A DNA stretch of 9,354 nucleotides from Cyanobacteriota bacterium (GCA_027483425.1 JAIXUR010000475.1:1-9354), one strand, 5' to 3'; shown: positions 1-6,324, counted from the first letter of the stretch. The notes: generated from the sequence alone by a model not told the origin. Numbers and translations are program-made.

Positions 1-169
1 GAATGGTGTCTTTGGCTGGAGCCTTTACCCCTGGTCGAATTTCTTGAAATTGAGGCTTTGTGAGGGAATCTACCATGGGTCCTTCGATGGCGCGGTGAAC
101 GTCAGCCGGGCTATCTCCCGGTGGGCGACGAATAGCAACAACGCTCTCTAGCCCTTGGGATGGGTTCAC
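1..169 (-). CDS. possible 5' part of an unrecognised minus-strand ORF leaving the window
   Basis: A minus-strand frame is open from about position 193 to the window edge, some 64 codons, after an in-frame TAG at 194-196. There is no ATG near its beginning. The first plausible start is a GTG at 167-169, giving a protein that begins VNPSQGLESVVAIRRPPGD. A GAGG lies only two bases before that GTG, too close for a normal ribosome binding site. I do not recognise the sequence. A plus-strand frame is also open over much of the same stretch, so this may be chance. If real, it would follow the HpxO-like gene on the same strand. Position 268-282 holds a weak 4-bp hairpin (CTCT/AGAG) with TTT on the minus strand, a poor terminator candidate for that gene. 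Confidence 0.22.
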   Translation of the reverse strand, partial: MNPSQGLESVVAIRRPPGDSPADVHRAIEGPMVDSLTKPQFQEIRPGVKAPAKDTI

Positions 170-311
170 ATCCTCAGACCAAAGAGAACGAGGCTATCGA
201 TACAAGTCGCTAGATGTCAGTGTATCAGGGCTTTTAGGCTAGGCGGTGGCGCTTTAAGTTTTGCAACAAACTCTTTCGAGAGATAACGCTGGGCCATCGG
301 CTGGCGGCCCC

Positions 312-1475
312 TTAGCCCATGGGGCCAGCCAAGATCACCTTGGCCAGCGCGCTAATCACCACCTCGGGGGGCTCTTGCTTGAGGTCTTTGTACCACTGCT
401 GGGTGACCTCAGGCTCGTGGCCATAGATGGTTCTGGTGCGTTTGCGGGCCTTCAGCACGAGCTCGGCGGTGCGGTCTTTGCGGGCCGCCTCGTAGCGCTT
501 GAGAGCATCGGCCACACTGAGATTGGTGGTTACCAGGTAGCGGGTGAGAACCTCGGCGTCTTCAATGGCCTGACAGCCCCCCTGACCCAGGGTGGGTGTT
601 GTAGCGTGGGCCGAGTCCCCCAGCAGGGCAACACGCCCCGCCACCAGCTGGTCTAGGGGGTCGATGTCGCCAATTTCGAGGCGATTGGTTTGCTCTGAGT
701 CGATCGCCTCAATCAGGTTTTGCACCGCCGTGGGCCAGCCCTGAAAAATCTTCGCCAGCTCGTCCTGGCGATAGCTGGGGTCTACCTGGGTGCCCTCGAC
801 CATCGGCGCGCCAAAAAAGAAGTAGAAGCGATCGCCCCCCACGGGCATCATCGAAGCTCGCTTGTGATCGCCCACGTAGAGCACCCACAGATCGTCTTTG
901 CAGAGGGCGGGGTCAGCCTTAACGAGGCCGTTCCAGTTGACGTAGCCAGCGTAGCGCCGATCCACCGGTCGCCCCACCACGTAGGCCCGCACGGCAGAAC
1001 GCACACCGTCCGCGCCAATCACCAGATCGGCTACGACCCGTTCTCCATCTTCAAAGAGAGCCGTAGCGGTGTGCTCGTCTTGCTCGACGCCAATACAGAA
1101 CCGGCCGAGATGCACATGCTCAGGCCCAAAGGCCTCTAGCAAGAGAGTCTGGAGATCGGTGCGGGCGACCGGATAGGGGCGCTGCCCCACCTGCTCGAAC
1201 AGGGGCAGCAGGTCAACGTAGCTCAGGGGTTCGTCGGTGTGGCTGCGGTACTCCATCGCGTTCATTTCGCCGCCAATGGCTGCTAGTTGCTCCCCTAGGC
1301 CCAGTTTATTCAGCACCTTAACCCCGTTTGACCACAGCGAGATACCCGCCCCGGCGGGGCGGAGCTCCTGGGCGCGATCGTAGATTTCGACCTGGTAGCC
1401 CGCCTGGCGCATGGCGATCCCTGTGGTCAAGCCGCCGATACCGGCTCCGATAATCACCACCTTTAGGTTGTACAT
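312..1475 (-). CDS. hpxO: HpxO-type FAD-dependent monooxygenase (urate hydroxylase family)
   Basis: This 387-residue flavoprotein belongs to the class A aromatic-hydroxylase superfamily and resembles HpxO, the FAD/NADH urate hydroxylase that makes 5-hydroxyisourate in purine breakdown. The N-terminal Rossmann fold is visible as VVIIGAGIGGL (7-17). The NAD(P)H/FAD DG motif is GADGVRS (154-160), and the second FAD motif is LLGDSAHATTP (284-294), followed by LGQGGCQAIEDA. Family hallmarks are RYAGYVNWNGLV (174-185), RFYFFF (216-221) and VLKARKR (340-346). From memory, the Klebsiella active-site Arg204 and Tyr216 correspond to R206 and Y218 here, but the Asp of TTPD is Thr295 (codon ACC at 591-593). 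Length is normal for the family. The ATG at 1473-1475 follows AGGAG with a 6-nt spacer, so the start is good. No other purine-catabolism gene is in view, so the substrate is uncertain. Cytosolic. Confidence 0.8.
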   Translation of the reverse strand: MYNLKVVIIGAGIGGLTTGIAMRQAGYQVEIYDRAQELRPAGAGISLWSNGVKVLNKLGLGEQLAAIGGEMNAMEYRSHTDEPLSYVDLLPLFEQVGQRPYPVARTDLQTLLLEAFGPEHVHLGRFCIGVEQDEHTATALFEDGERVVADLVIGADGVRSAVRAYVVGRPVDRRYAGYVNWNGLVKADPALCKDDLWVLYVGDHKRASMMPVGGDRFYFFFGAPMVEGTQVDPSYRQDELAKIFQGWPTAVQNLIEAIDSEQTNRLEIGDIDPLDQLVAGRVALLGDSAHATTPTLGQGGCQAIEDAEVLTRYLVTTNLSVADALKRYEAARKDRTAELVLKARKRTRTIYGHEPEVTQQWYKDLKQEPPEVVISALAKVILAGPMG

Positions 1476-1816
1476 TGGCCTCTCCTAACTGCTGTGTCTA
1501 ACTGCCTGCTGTATCGAACTGATGTAAAAGGCGGGAAGTATGGCCTGAGCGTTCCACGGATTTTGCGTCAGCTCCGAGGCCCAGGGGCAACCCTTTCACT
1601 ATAAAGAATAAATTGTATACAGTGCACATTGAGGACAGAAGAGCTAGTTATTTTGTTTAGAGGTGTCAACCCCGTCAGCCCGCCAAAGCATCTTTCCGTT
1701 CAATCTTTAAGAACCGGCCAAATTGTTTACCAAGACGTTAAACCCCACACTCCAAAACTAGCTGGATTTCGCTTTGCCACAGCGAAGAAGTAACTGTTCA
1801 GATTTGGAATACCATC
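1476..1816. other. divergent intergenic region between the HpxO-like gene and a small secreted protein gene
   Basis: This 341-bp spacer must carry the promoters of both divergent genes. It contains an AT-rich core around 1598-1620 with the palindrome GTATAC (1615-1620, in context TTGTATACAG), reminiscent of GntR-type operator half-sites. On the minus strand TATAGT could serve as a -10 box, but no good -35 is visible. A 6-bp hairpin (TTCGCT 1768-1773, AGCGAA 1781-1786) lies about 30 nt before the plus-strand start codon and would be in its 5' leader. No further coding frame was recognised. Confidence 0.5.
1613..1622. promoter_or_regulatory. possible operator, GTATAC palindrome
   Basis: TTGTATACAG lies in the AT-rich centre of the divergent spacer, about 140 bp before the HpxO-like start. 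FadR/GntR-family regulators often use TTGTATACAA-like palindromes. Here only the central eight bases are symmetric. No regulator gene is adjacent, so this is a suggestion only. Confidence 0.18.
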
Positions 1817-2056
1817 ATGTGGCATCGTTTTTCTGTATTTTTGGCTATGGTTACCGTAGGTGTGGCTGGGGGTTGGGCCTACGGCCCACTGCCTACGCCC
1901 TCTGTCTCTGACCTCGCTTCTTCTAGTAGTGGCTCCGCATTGGCTGAGGTAGCTCAGGTGACTGAGAACGCTCAGGTGATTGAGGATATGGTTGTTAAGA
2001 GTTACGTCCAGCGCAATACCCGTTCCGGGGCTGGACGCCGGGGCATGCGAACCTAG
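1817..2056 (+). CDS. small secreted hypothetical protein
   Basis: A 79-residue protein of unknown function. The N-terminus has signal-peptide form: MWHRF, then a hydrophobic run FLAMVTVGVAGGWA (8-21), so export or a single membrane anchor is likely. The following part is rich in Ser, Ala and Thr, and the last 20 residues are basic (RNTRSGAGRRGMR). An internal duplication AQVTEN/AQVIED (residues 46-57) comes from a near-exact 18-bp DNA repeat, GCTCAGGTGA-TGAG. Only a weak GGA is seen before the ATG. Its TAG stop shares the palindrome CTAG with the stop of the convergent TPR protein gene, so the two coding regions overlap by 4 bp. No homologue is recalled. It could be a lineage-restricted gene or a non-functional frame. 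Confidence 0.5.
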   Translation: MWHRFSVFLAMVTVGVAGGWAYGPLPTPSVSDLASSSSGSALAEVAQVTENAQVIEDMVVKSYVQRNTRSGAGRRGMRT

Positions 2057-4011
2057 AGACTACTATTCTGGGCAGCTCGGAGTTTCTCGAGTTGGTACTG
2101 GGCATCGTCAAAGCAGCCGAGGCGGCTGACGTCTAGACAGGCGCTGGCTACGGTTTCTAAATCGGCGATCGCCCGATCAGGCTCCCCCATCTCAGCGTAG
2201 AGTAGCCCTCTATCGTAGAGGGCTAAGGGATGTTTTGGATTCAGCTGAATCGTTTGGTTAAAGTCGTCGAGGGCCCCAGCAAAATCGCCCAGGTCTTGGC
2301 GAGTTAGGCCACGATTGTAGTAGGGCTCCGGGGCGCTCGAATTAATTTGAATGGCAATGCTAAAGTCTTGAATTGCGCCTTGAAAATCGTTTAAGCGTCG
2401 CTTGACTAGCCCCCGATTCTCGTAGGCTAGGCTGTTGTTGGGGCGCAGGTTGACGGCATCGTCGCAGTCGCTGAGGGCGGCCGCATAATCCTCTAGGTTA
2501 GAGCGCGATAGGCAGCGATTCAGGTAGGCATCGGCTTTGGTTTCAGGATTGCTATCTAGGCTAATGGCGGCGGTGTAGTCATCTATAGCACCGGCTTCGT
2601 CACCCATTTCAGCGCGGGCATTGCCTCGATTAACGTAGGCATCGGCGTAGTCTTCCTGGTGCTGGATGGCCTCGCTGTAGTCGGCGATCGCACCCTGCAA
2701 ATCGCCCACCAGAAAGCGTACATTTCCCCGCTTATAGTACAGCTCTGCCGCCTCAGGGTCGGCTTGAATGGCATTGGTCAAGTCTTGTAAGGCTTGCTCA
2801 GACTGACCGTTTTCCCACAGCAGATTAGAACGCTGGGTGAGGGCCTCGACGTGGGTAGGTTGAAGATCTAAAACCTGGTCTAGGTCAGCCAAGGCGTCGC
2901 TGGATTGGCCTCGCCGCTGGGCCGTTTCTGCCTGTTGAAGCAGGTTATAAATCTCCAGACGCTGGGGCAGGCGCATCAGCACCACACCTCCCACCGCCAG
3001 CAGCGCCAGCGCCGTTCCGGCCCCCAGCCAAATCCAGGGTCGGCGCCAACCACGGGGAGCGCGAGACTGGTCTGCGGCACCGACGGCAGTGCCTTGCTCC
3101 GATGCCCCAGTGTCCTTCTTCTGGAGTTCCGGGCGGGTAGTCGCATTGGGTGCGAGGCGGGTGGCCGGAGGGGTACTTAGCTCGACCAGGGCGATCAAAA
3201 TGTCCTTAGCCTGGTGAAACTGCGCCTCAGGTTGGGGCGACACCATTCTGAGCAAGAGGTCTTTCATGGCGGGGCTCAGGGACGAGCACTCGTCGAGTTG
3301 AAGTTTGACCTGGGCCAGAAAGTCGGCTTGGCTCAGCCGGGGCATGGCCTCGTTGGAAAGGCCCGTGGCCATCTGCACCGCAATCATGCCCAGGGCAAAG
3401 TGGTCGGCGGCAAAGCGGGTAAACTGCCGATGCTCCACCTGGGGCAGGTAGGCCGATTCGGGGCTGAGCTCAGAGCTACCGCCGTTGGTGGCGGCGATCG
3501 CCTCTGAGGTGCCGATATCTTGAATGAGACCAAAATCAACCAGGACTAAATGGCCCTGCTCTCGGTGGCGAATCAGGTTGTTGGGGTGGAGGTTTTGGTG
3601 GGCAATGCCGTGGCGTTGAATGGTGTCCAAAATGGCCAGGGCTTCGGCCAGAAACGATTGCACCTCAGTTTCAGCCTTGGGCTTGCCCTCGGCCAACTCT
3701 GTCACCAAAGGCTGTCCGGGCACGTAGTCGCGCACCCAGTAGAAATCTTGATCTTCTTGAACCGTGGAGAGATTTTTGGCGATCGCAGGGTGGTCGCCCA
3801 TGCGCTTGAGCAAGCTGACTCGCTTGGCCAGCAGGTCGCTGAGAAACTTGAGGGTAGTGGCGTTGTGGGTCGGCAGTTGCAGATGCTTGACAATACACTT
3901 GGGCTTTGCCGCATCGCTATGATCGGTCATCAGGTAGGTCTTGGTATAAGCCTTTGTGCTGACAACTCGAATGAACTGAAACCGTCCATCAATTAGCCGT
4001 TTTACAACCAT
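2053..4011 (-). CDS. membrane-anchored degenerate Ser/Thr kinase-like protein with TPR repeats
   Basis: 652 residues in three parts. Residues 1-275 follow the bacterial Ser/Thr kinase fold. VDFGL (158-162) carries the DFG Asp159, DHFALG (203-208) matches the conserved kinase helix-F Asp, and K42 in CIVKHL could be the ATP-binding Lys. Other key sites are changed. The glycine loop is replaced by VVSTKAYTKTY (16-26), the HRDxKPxN catalytic loop reads HQNLHPNN (138-145), with Asn for the catalytic Asp and His for Lys, and no Glu sits at the usual helix-C place. It is therefore probably a pseudokinase. A Pro/Ala/Thr-rich linker (280-320) leads to one transmembrane segment (about 326-347), preceded by RGWRRPW, so the kinase part should be cytoplasmic. 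About eight TPR units follow (355-625), probably outside the membrane, as a protein-binding scaffold. Start is the ATG at 4009-4011; no strong ribosome binding site is seen. Confidence 0.88.
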   Translation of the reverse strand: MVVKRLIDGRFQFIRVVSTKAYTKTYLMTDHSDAAKPKCIVKHLQLPTHNATTLKFLSDLLAKRVSLLKRMGDHPAIAKNLSTVQEDQDFYWVRDYVPGQPLVTELAEGKPKAETEVQSFLAEALAILDTIQRHGIAHQNLHPNNLIRHREQGHLVLVDFGLIQDIGTSEAIAATNGGSSELSPESAYLPQVEHRQFTRFAADHFALGMIAVQMATGLSNEAMPRLSQADFLAQVKLQLDECSSLSPAMKDLLLRMVSPQPEAQFHQAKDILIALVELSTPPATRLAPNATTRPELQKKDTGASEQGTAVGAADQSRAPRGWRRPWIWLGAGTALALLAVGGVVLMRLPQRLEIYNLLQQAETAQRRGQSSDALADLDQVLDLQPTHVEALTQRSNLLWENGQSEQALQDLTNAIQADPEAAELYYKRGNVRFLVGDLQGAIADYSEAIQHQEDYADAYVNRGNARAEMGDEAGAIDDYTAAISLDSNPETKADAYLNRCLSRSNLEDYAAALSDCDDAVNLRPNNSLAYENRGLVKRRLNDFQGAIQDFSIAIQINSSAPEPYYNRGLTRQDLGDFAGALDDFNQTIQLNPKHPLALYDRGLLYAEMGEPDRAIADLETVASACLDVSRLGCFDDAQYQLEKLRAAQNSSL

Positions 4012-4214
4012 CAGATTTAGATTCGCCGGGGTAGATACAATGGACTAAGGGTATCGATTGAACGCCCAGGAGGCTGTTTCAAGAGACCATTGACTGGGGC
4101 TATGGGCCGTCTGGCTACTGTAAATGGCCTAAGATAGGGATCACCTTGACCCGCTTTCCCAGACTATTAGGACAACTCTTTCAGGGGTGTCAAACAGCTC
4201 CTATTCCTAGTCTC

Positions 4215-4236
4215 TAGACCTACATTTCTAGGTCTA
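4215..4236. repeat. perfect 8-bp inverted repeat
   Basis: TAGACCTA (4215-4222) and TAGGTCTA (4229-4236) are exact reverse complements separated by CATTTC. There is no T-run next to it, so it is more likely a protein-binding site or repeat remnant than a terminator. Confidence 0.4.
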
Positions 4237-4345
4237 CATAGGGAGCCGAGTAGCCAGCGCTAGCCCCTTGCCTAGAGCTAGACCAACCCTATATAACCGC
4301 TAAAGCTGTCACCTAGACTCAATGGCAGGCGCTCACCATCGCTAG

Positions 4346-4370
4346 AAAAATGCTGCCCTTGTGAAGGGCA
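4346..4370 (-). terminator. orphan intrinsic terminator-like hairpin
   Basis: On the minus strand TGCCCTT-CAC-AAGGGCA forms a perfect 7-bp stem (4370-4354) followed three bases later by five T (4350-4346). No minus-strand gene lies just upstream of it; the next gene to the right is on the plus strand. It would stop antisense or short transcripts heading toward the kinase-like gene. Confidence 0.4.
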
Positions 4371-4497
4371 ACCGTGGTCGCCCTGGATGTAGTGCCGAAT
4401 TCAGGAATGTATAGCCTAGGACAAACCCCCAGGAGCGCTAAGCCAGGGATAGTTAAGTCGCTAAGATAATAGTGACAAGCTATGAGTAAATCCTACT

Positions 4498-4914
4498 ATG
4501 TACTGCGTAATTTATGATGGCGACTGTAACCTCTGCGTCAGCCTCGTGCGCCTGCTAGAAGGCTTTGACCAGGGGAAACAGTTTCAGTACGTGCCCATGC
4601 AGGATACGGCAACTCTGGCGGGCTACGCGATTACCCCCGCCGACTGCGAGGGAGGGATGATTTTGTTGGATATTCAGGCCCCCGATCGCCGCTGGCAGGG
4701 CAGCGCTGCCGCTGAAGAAATCGGTCGCCTGCTACCCCTAGGAAATGGGTTTGTGCAAGCCTACCGAGCGCTGCCGGGGGTAAAGTCAGTGGGCGATCAA
4801 ATCTATGCCTTTGTCCGCGATCGCCGCTACGACATCTTTGGCAAACGTGACCAGCGCTACGATTCTGCCTATCCCCTGTGTGCCGATGGCCACTGCCAAA
4901 ACCTGAATACTTGA
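4498..4914 (+). CDS. DCC-family (DUF393) thiol-disulfide oxidoreductase
   Basis: A 138-residue protein of the DCC family, whose name comes from the motif DxxCxxC near the N-terminus, here YDGDCNLC (6-13) with Cys10 and Cys13. Family members have a thioredoxin-like fold and are thought to be thiol-disulfide oxidoreductases, but the partner is generally unknown. The typical family pattern follows: FQYVPMQD (29-36), GGMILLD (52-58), SAAAEEIGRLL (69-79), a helix with YRALPG, and the C-terminal IYAFVRDRRYDIFGKRD. Length is normal. No signal peptide or membrane segment is present, so it is cytosolic. An in-frame TGA at 4483-4485 blocks extension, so the ATG at 4498 is the earliest ATG; the ribosome binding site is weak. 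A C-terminal Cys pair (LCADGHC) is also present. Convergent with the YHS protein gene. Confidence 0.88.
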   Translation: MYCVIYDGDCNLCVSLVRLLEGFDQGKQFQYVPMQDTATLAGYAITPADCEGGMILLDIQAPDRRWQGSAAAEEIGRLLPLGNGFVQAYRALPGVKSVGDQIYAFVRDRRYDIFGKRDQRYDSAYPLCADGHCQNLNT

Positions 4915-4978
4915 CCATGGGCATTTAACCCTGGGCCAGCGCTAGGGTTGACGGCCAGCCATACCAAGGCTCAACGCC

Positions 4979-5023
4979 AAAAAAAAACGACATCAGTCAA
5001 TCACCATGGGTTGACCGATGTCG
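4979..5023 (-). terminator. rho-independent terminator of the YHS-domain gene
   Basis: On the minus strand a stem of CGACATC (7 bp), one mismatch, and GGTTGAC-side 5-bp pairing (5023-5011 with 5000-4988) closes a 10-nt loop and is followed directly by nine T (4987-4979). It lies 52 bp after the stop of the gene at 5075-5830. It is the clearest terminator in the window. On the plus strand no T-run follows it, so it probably serves only the minus-strand gene. Confidence 0.88.
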
Positions 5024-5074
5024 GCGGTAGAGAGTGTTGTTAGTCCTTTGTTGAAATGTCTTCAGGAACTGTCT

Positions 5075-5830
5075 CTAGCCTACCCAGGCGACCACGTTTT
5101 CGTAGAAGGTCTTCATGGTCAAAATCGTGGGCCAGTTGGCATCGCCCTTGACAATGTTGCCCGGAATATCCTGGCTCCACTGCTGCTGTACGTCGGTGCT
5201 GTAGTTGAGGTAGAGCTTGCCCTCAACGATCGTCCATACGCGGGGGTCTACCGAAGCCAGATTACCTTCGCTGAGCGCCTTGGCGCAGTAGCCGCCGTAC
5301 TGAGGCGCGTAGGCTTCGGGGTTGGCCGCAAACAGAGCCCGATTCTGAGCGCTGCTAAACTGCCAGGTCGCGCCATTCCAGGTGTAGCGATAGGCGGCGT
5401 TGCCGGCCACCGCCGCCCCTTCAGTAAAGTAAGCCACCGGGTCAGCGCCGCGAATGGCCAGATTGCTGGTCGATTCTATGTACACCGCAGGATGGGGCGG
5501 TGCTGTCGCCCGAACGGCATCGGCCCCAGCGCAGGGGTTGGCGCTGGCGCAGGGATTGGCGGTAGCGCAGGGATTGGCGGTAGCGCAAGGATTGCCCGCG
5601 CAGGGATTAGCCGTGGCACAGGGATTGCCTGCGCAAGGATTCACCGTGGCACAGGGATTCCCGGCACAGGGGTTGGCGCTGGCACAGGGATTCCCAGCGC
5701 AGGGGTTGACGCTTCCGGCCGCCCCAGCACAGGGAGCCGCGAATACAGAGTTTACGGTGCTAGGTAAGGTCATAGCGCCAACGGTCAGAGCAGAAGAGGC
5801 CAGGAGGGCCGCCAGGTATTGAATCTTCAT
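5075..5830 (-). CDS. exported YHS-domain protein with N-terminal Cys-rich NPCA repeat
   Basis: 251 residues. A signal peptide occupies about residues 1-31: MKIQ, a hydrophobic run YLAALLASSALTVGAM, then cleavage near SVFA-A, so the protein is exported. Residues 34-100 are a low-complexity repeat with eleven NPCA units, and twelve Cys in all at spacings of five or six (34, 44, 49, 55, 60, 66, 71, 77, 82, 88, 94, 100). Residues about 118-235 are a YHS domain of the secreted type: IRGADPVAYF, WNGATWQFSSAQNRALF, PQYGGYCAKALSEG (Cys182), WTIVEGKLYLNY and DIPGNI. YHS domains are linked to metal binding, and the Cys array suggests soft-metal (Cu, Zn) binding or disulfide structure; this is inference. 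The start at 5828-5830 is preferred over a possible upstream ATG at 5899 because it begins the signal peptide and follows AAGG with a 5-nt spacer. It ends at a strong terminator. Confidence 0.88.
   Translation of the reverse strand: MKIQYLAALLASSALTVGAMTLPSTVNSVFAAPCAGAAGSVNPCAGNPCASANPCAGNPCATVNPCAGNPCATANPCAGNPCATANPCATANPCASANPCAGADAVRATAPPHPAVYIESTSNLAIRGADPVAYFTEGAAVAGNAAYRYTWNGATWQFSSAQNRALFAANPEAYAPQYGGYCAKALSEGNLASVDPRVWTIVEGKLYLNYSTDVQQQWSQDIPGNIVKGDANWPTILTMKTFYENVVAWVG
5528..5707 (-). repeat. in-frame tandem repeat coding NPCA units
   Basis: About 180 bp of degenerate tandem repeats inside the YHS gene, built on 15- to 18-bp units, often paired as 33 bp (NPCAG-NPCAxA). Two adjacent units are identical over 18 bp: GCGCAGGGATTGGCGGTA at 5547-5564 and 5565-5582 (plus-strand spelling). 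The fresh identity next to diverged copies points to expansion by replication slippage. Confidence 0.85.
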
Positions 5831-6174
5831 AGCAACCTTGGGGAGAAGTACAGCAGCATTGGCCCTAGGGGCCGGTCTTGGAACATCGCCCGGCAGCAAC
5901 TCCCCTCAGTAGTGGCAACGTTGAGCGGCAACGTTGCGGCTGTTTGGAAAGAACTTGGCTAACACCAGGCGTTGTCACCACTTAACTCGGCCCACCTGAA
6001 AGCCCTGTGAGTGAATTCTGAGAACTTGTTGAGAGCATCGCGGGTTGAAAGGCATCGCGTGCCAGGCATCGGTAGCGTGTATCCACAGATGACAGCGACC
6101 AGTACAACCTGAGTACGCTAGAGACACCACGCAGCCCGCTCACCACCCCAGGGCTCCATTCAAGGATGATCGCG
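5831..6174. other. divergent intergenic region with twin palindrome
   Basis: A 344-bp spacer upstream of the YHS gene and before the possible small peptide. The main structure is the pair of CAACGTTG palindromes at 5914-5937. No convincing -35/-10 pair was identified by eye. Minus-strand open frames across 5982-6296 lack any recognisable protein features and are probably chance. Confidence 0.45.
5914..5937. promoter_or_regulatory. twin palindrome, possible operator of the YHS gene
   Basis: GGCAACGTTG occurs at 5914-5923 and again at 5927-5936. Each core CAACGTTG is itself a perfect palindrome, and the two centres are 13 bp apart. The whole can also fold as an 8-bp stem GCAACGTT/AACGTTGC (5915-5922, 5930-5937) with a 7-nt loop. 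It lies 84-107 bp upstream of the YHS start codon, a position suited to a regulator site, or to a structured leader. Confidence 0.35.
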
Positions 6175-6324
6175 ATGACCCAGAGATCCCACTGTGCCCT
6201 GGCGGCCCTTAGCCTGTTGGCCACCGCCGCCTTGGCCATCACCGCTGCCGATGCCCGCCCAGGGCAGGGGCATGGCGACCAATCCCAGGCCAGCATGCCT
6301 TGGGTTGTGACCGCTAACCGCTAA
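6175..6324 (+). CDS. possible small secreted peptide
   Basis: A 49-codon frame whose N-terminus has the layout of a signal peptide: MTQRSHC, then a hydrophobic run ALAALSLLATAALAITA (8-24) and a plausible cleavage site after ADA. The mature part would be only about 22 residues (RPGQGHGDQSQASMPWVVTANR in two pieces: a Gly/Gln/His-rich start, then MPWVVTANR). AAGGA at 6162-6166 gives an 8-nt spacer to this ATG; an in-frame ATG at 6166 is too close to it. The stop codon lies within the heptamer repeat, so repeat copy number could change the C-terminus. No homologue is recalled. Ala-rich runs arise easily in GC-rich DNA, so this may be chance. Confidence 0.35.
   Translation: MTQRSHCALAALSLLATAALAITAADARPGQGHGDQSQASMPWVVTANR

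Larger units (their letters stand above)
4012..4497. other. long CTAG-rich intergenic region
   Basis: A 486-bp spacer between two divergent genes with no recognisable coding frame. It holds nine CTAG tetramers between 4207 and 4419, an 8-bp perfect inverted repeat at 4215-4236, and a minus-strand terminator-like hairpin at 4346-4370. TAAGATAAT (4462-4470) lies 28 bp before the plus-strand start and is a possible -10 region, without a clear -35. Such a long spacer with structure could hide a non-coding RNA, but none is identified. Confidence 0.5.

Noticed and set aside
3214..3996. Plus-strand frames opposite the kinase-like domain (3214-3507, 3550-3996)
   Set aside because: Antisense shadows; the minus strand carries DFG and other kinase-fold motifs plus TPRs over the full length.
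5528..5707. CRISPR array or mobile repeat
   Set aside because: The repeats are 15-18 bp, contiguous, in frame and coding for NPCA units; there are no spacers or cas genes.
5018..5767. Plus-strand 249-codon frame rich in Gly/Ala/Ile repeats
   Set aside because: It is the complement of the NPCA repeat and YHS gene; its repeats merely mirror the real ones, and the minus-strand frame has a signal peptide, domain and terminator.
5831..5899. Upstream start adding 23 residues to the YHS protein
   Set aside because: It would bury the signal peptide inside the protein; the downstream ATG has AAGG at proper distance and starts MKIQ, as expected for a signal peptide.
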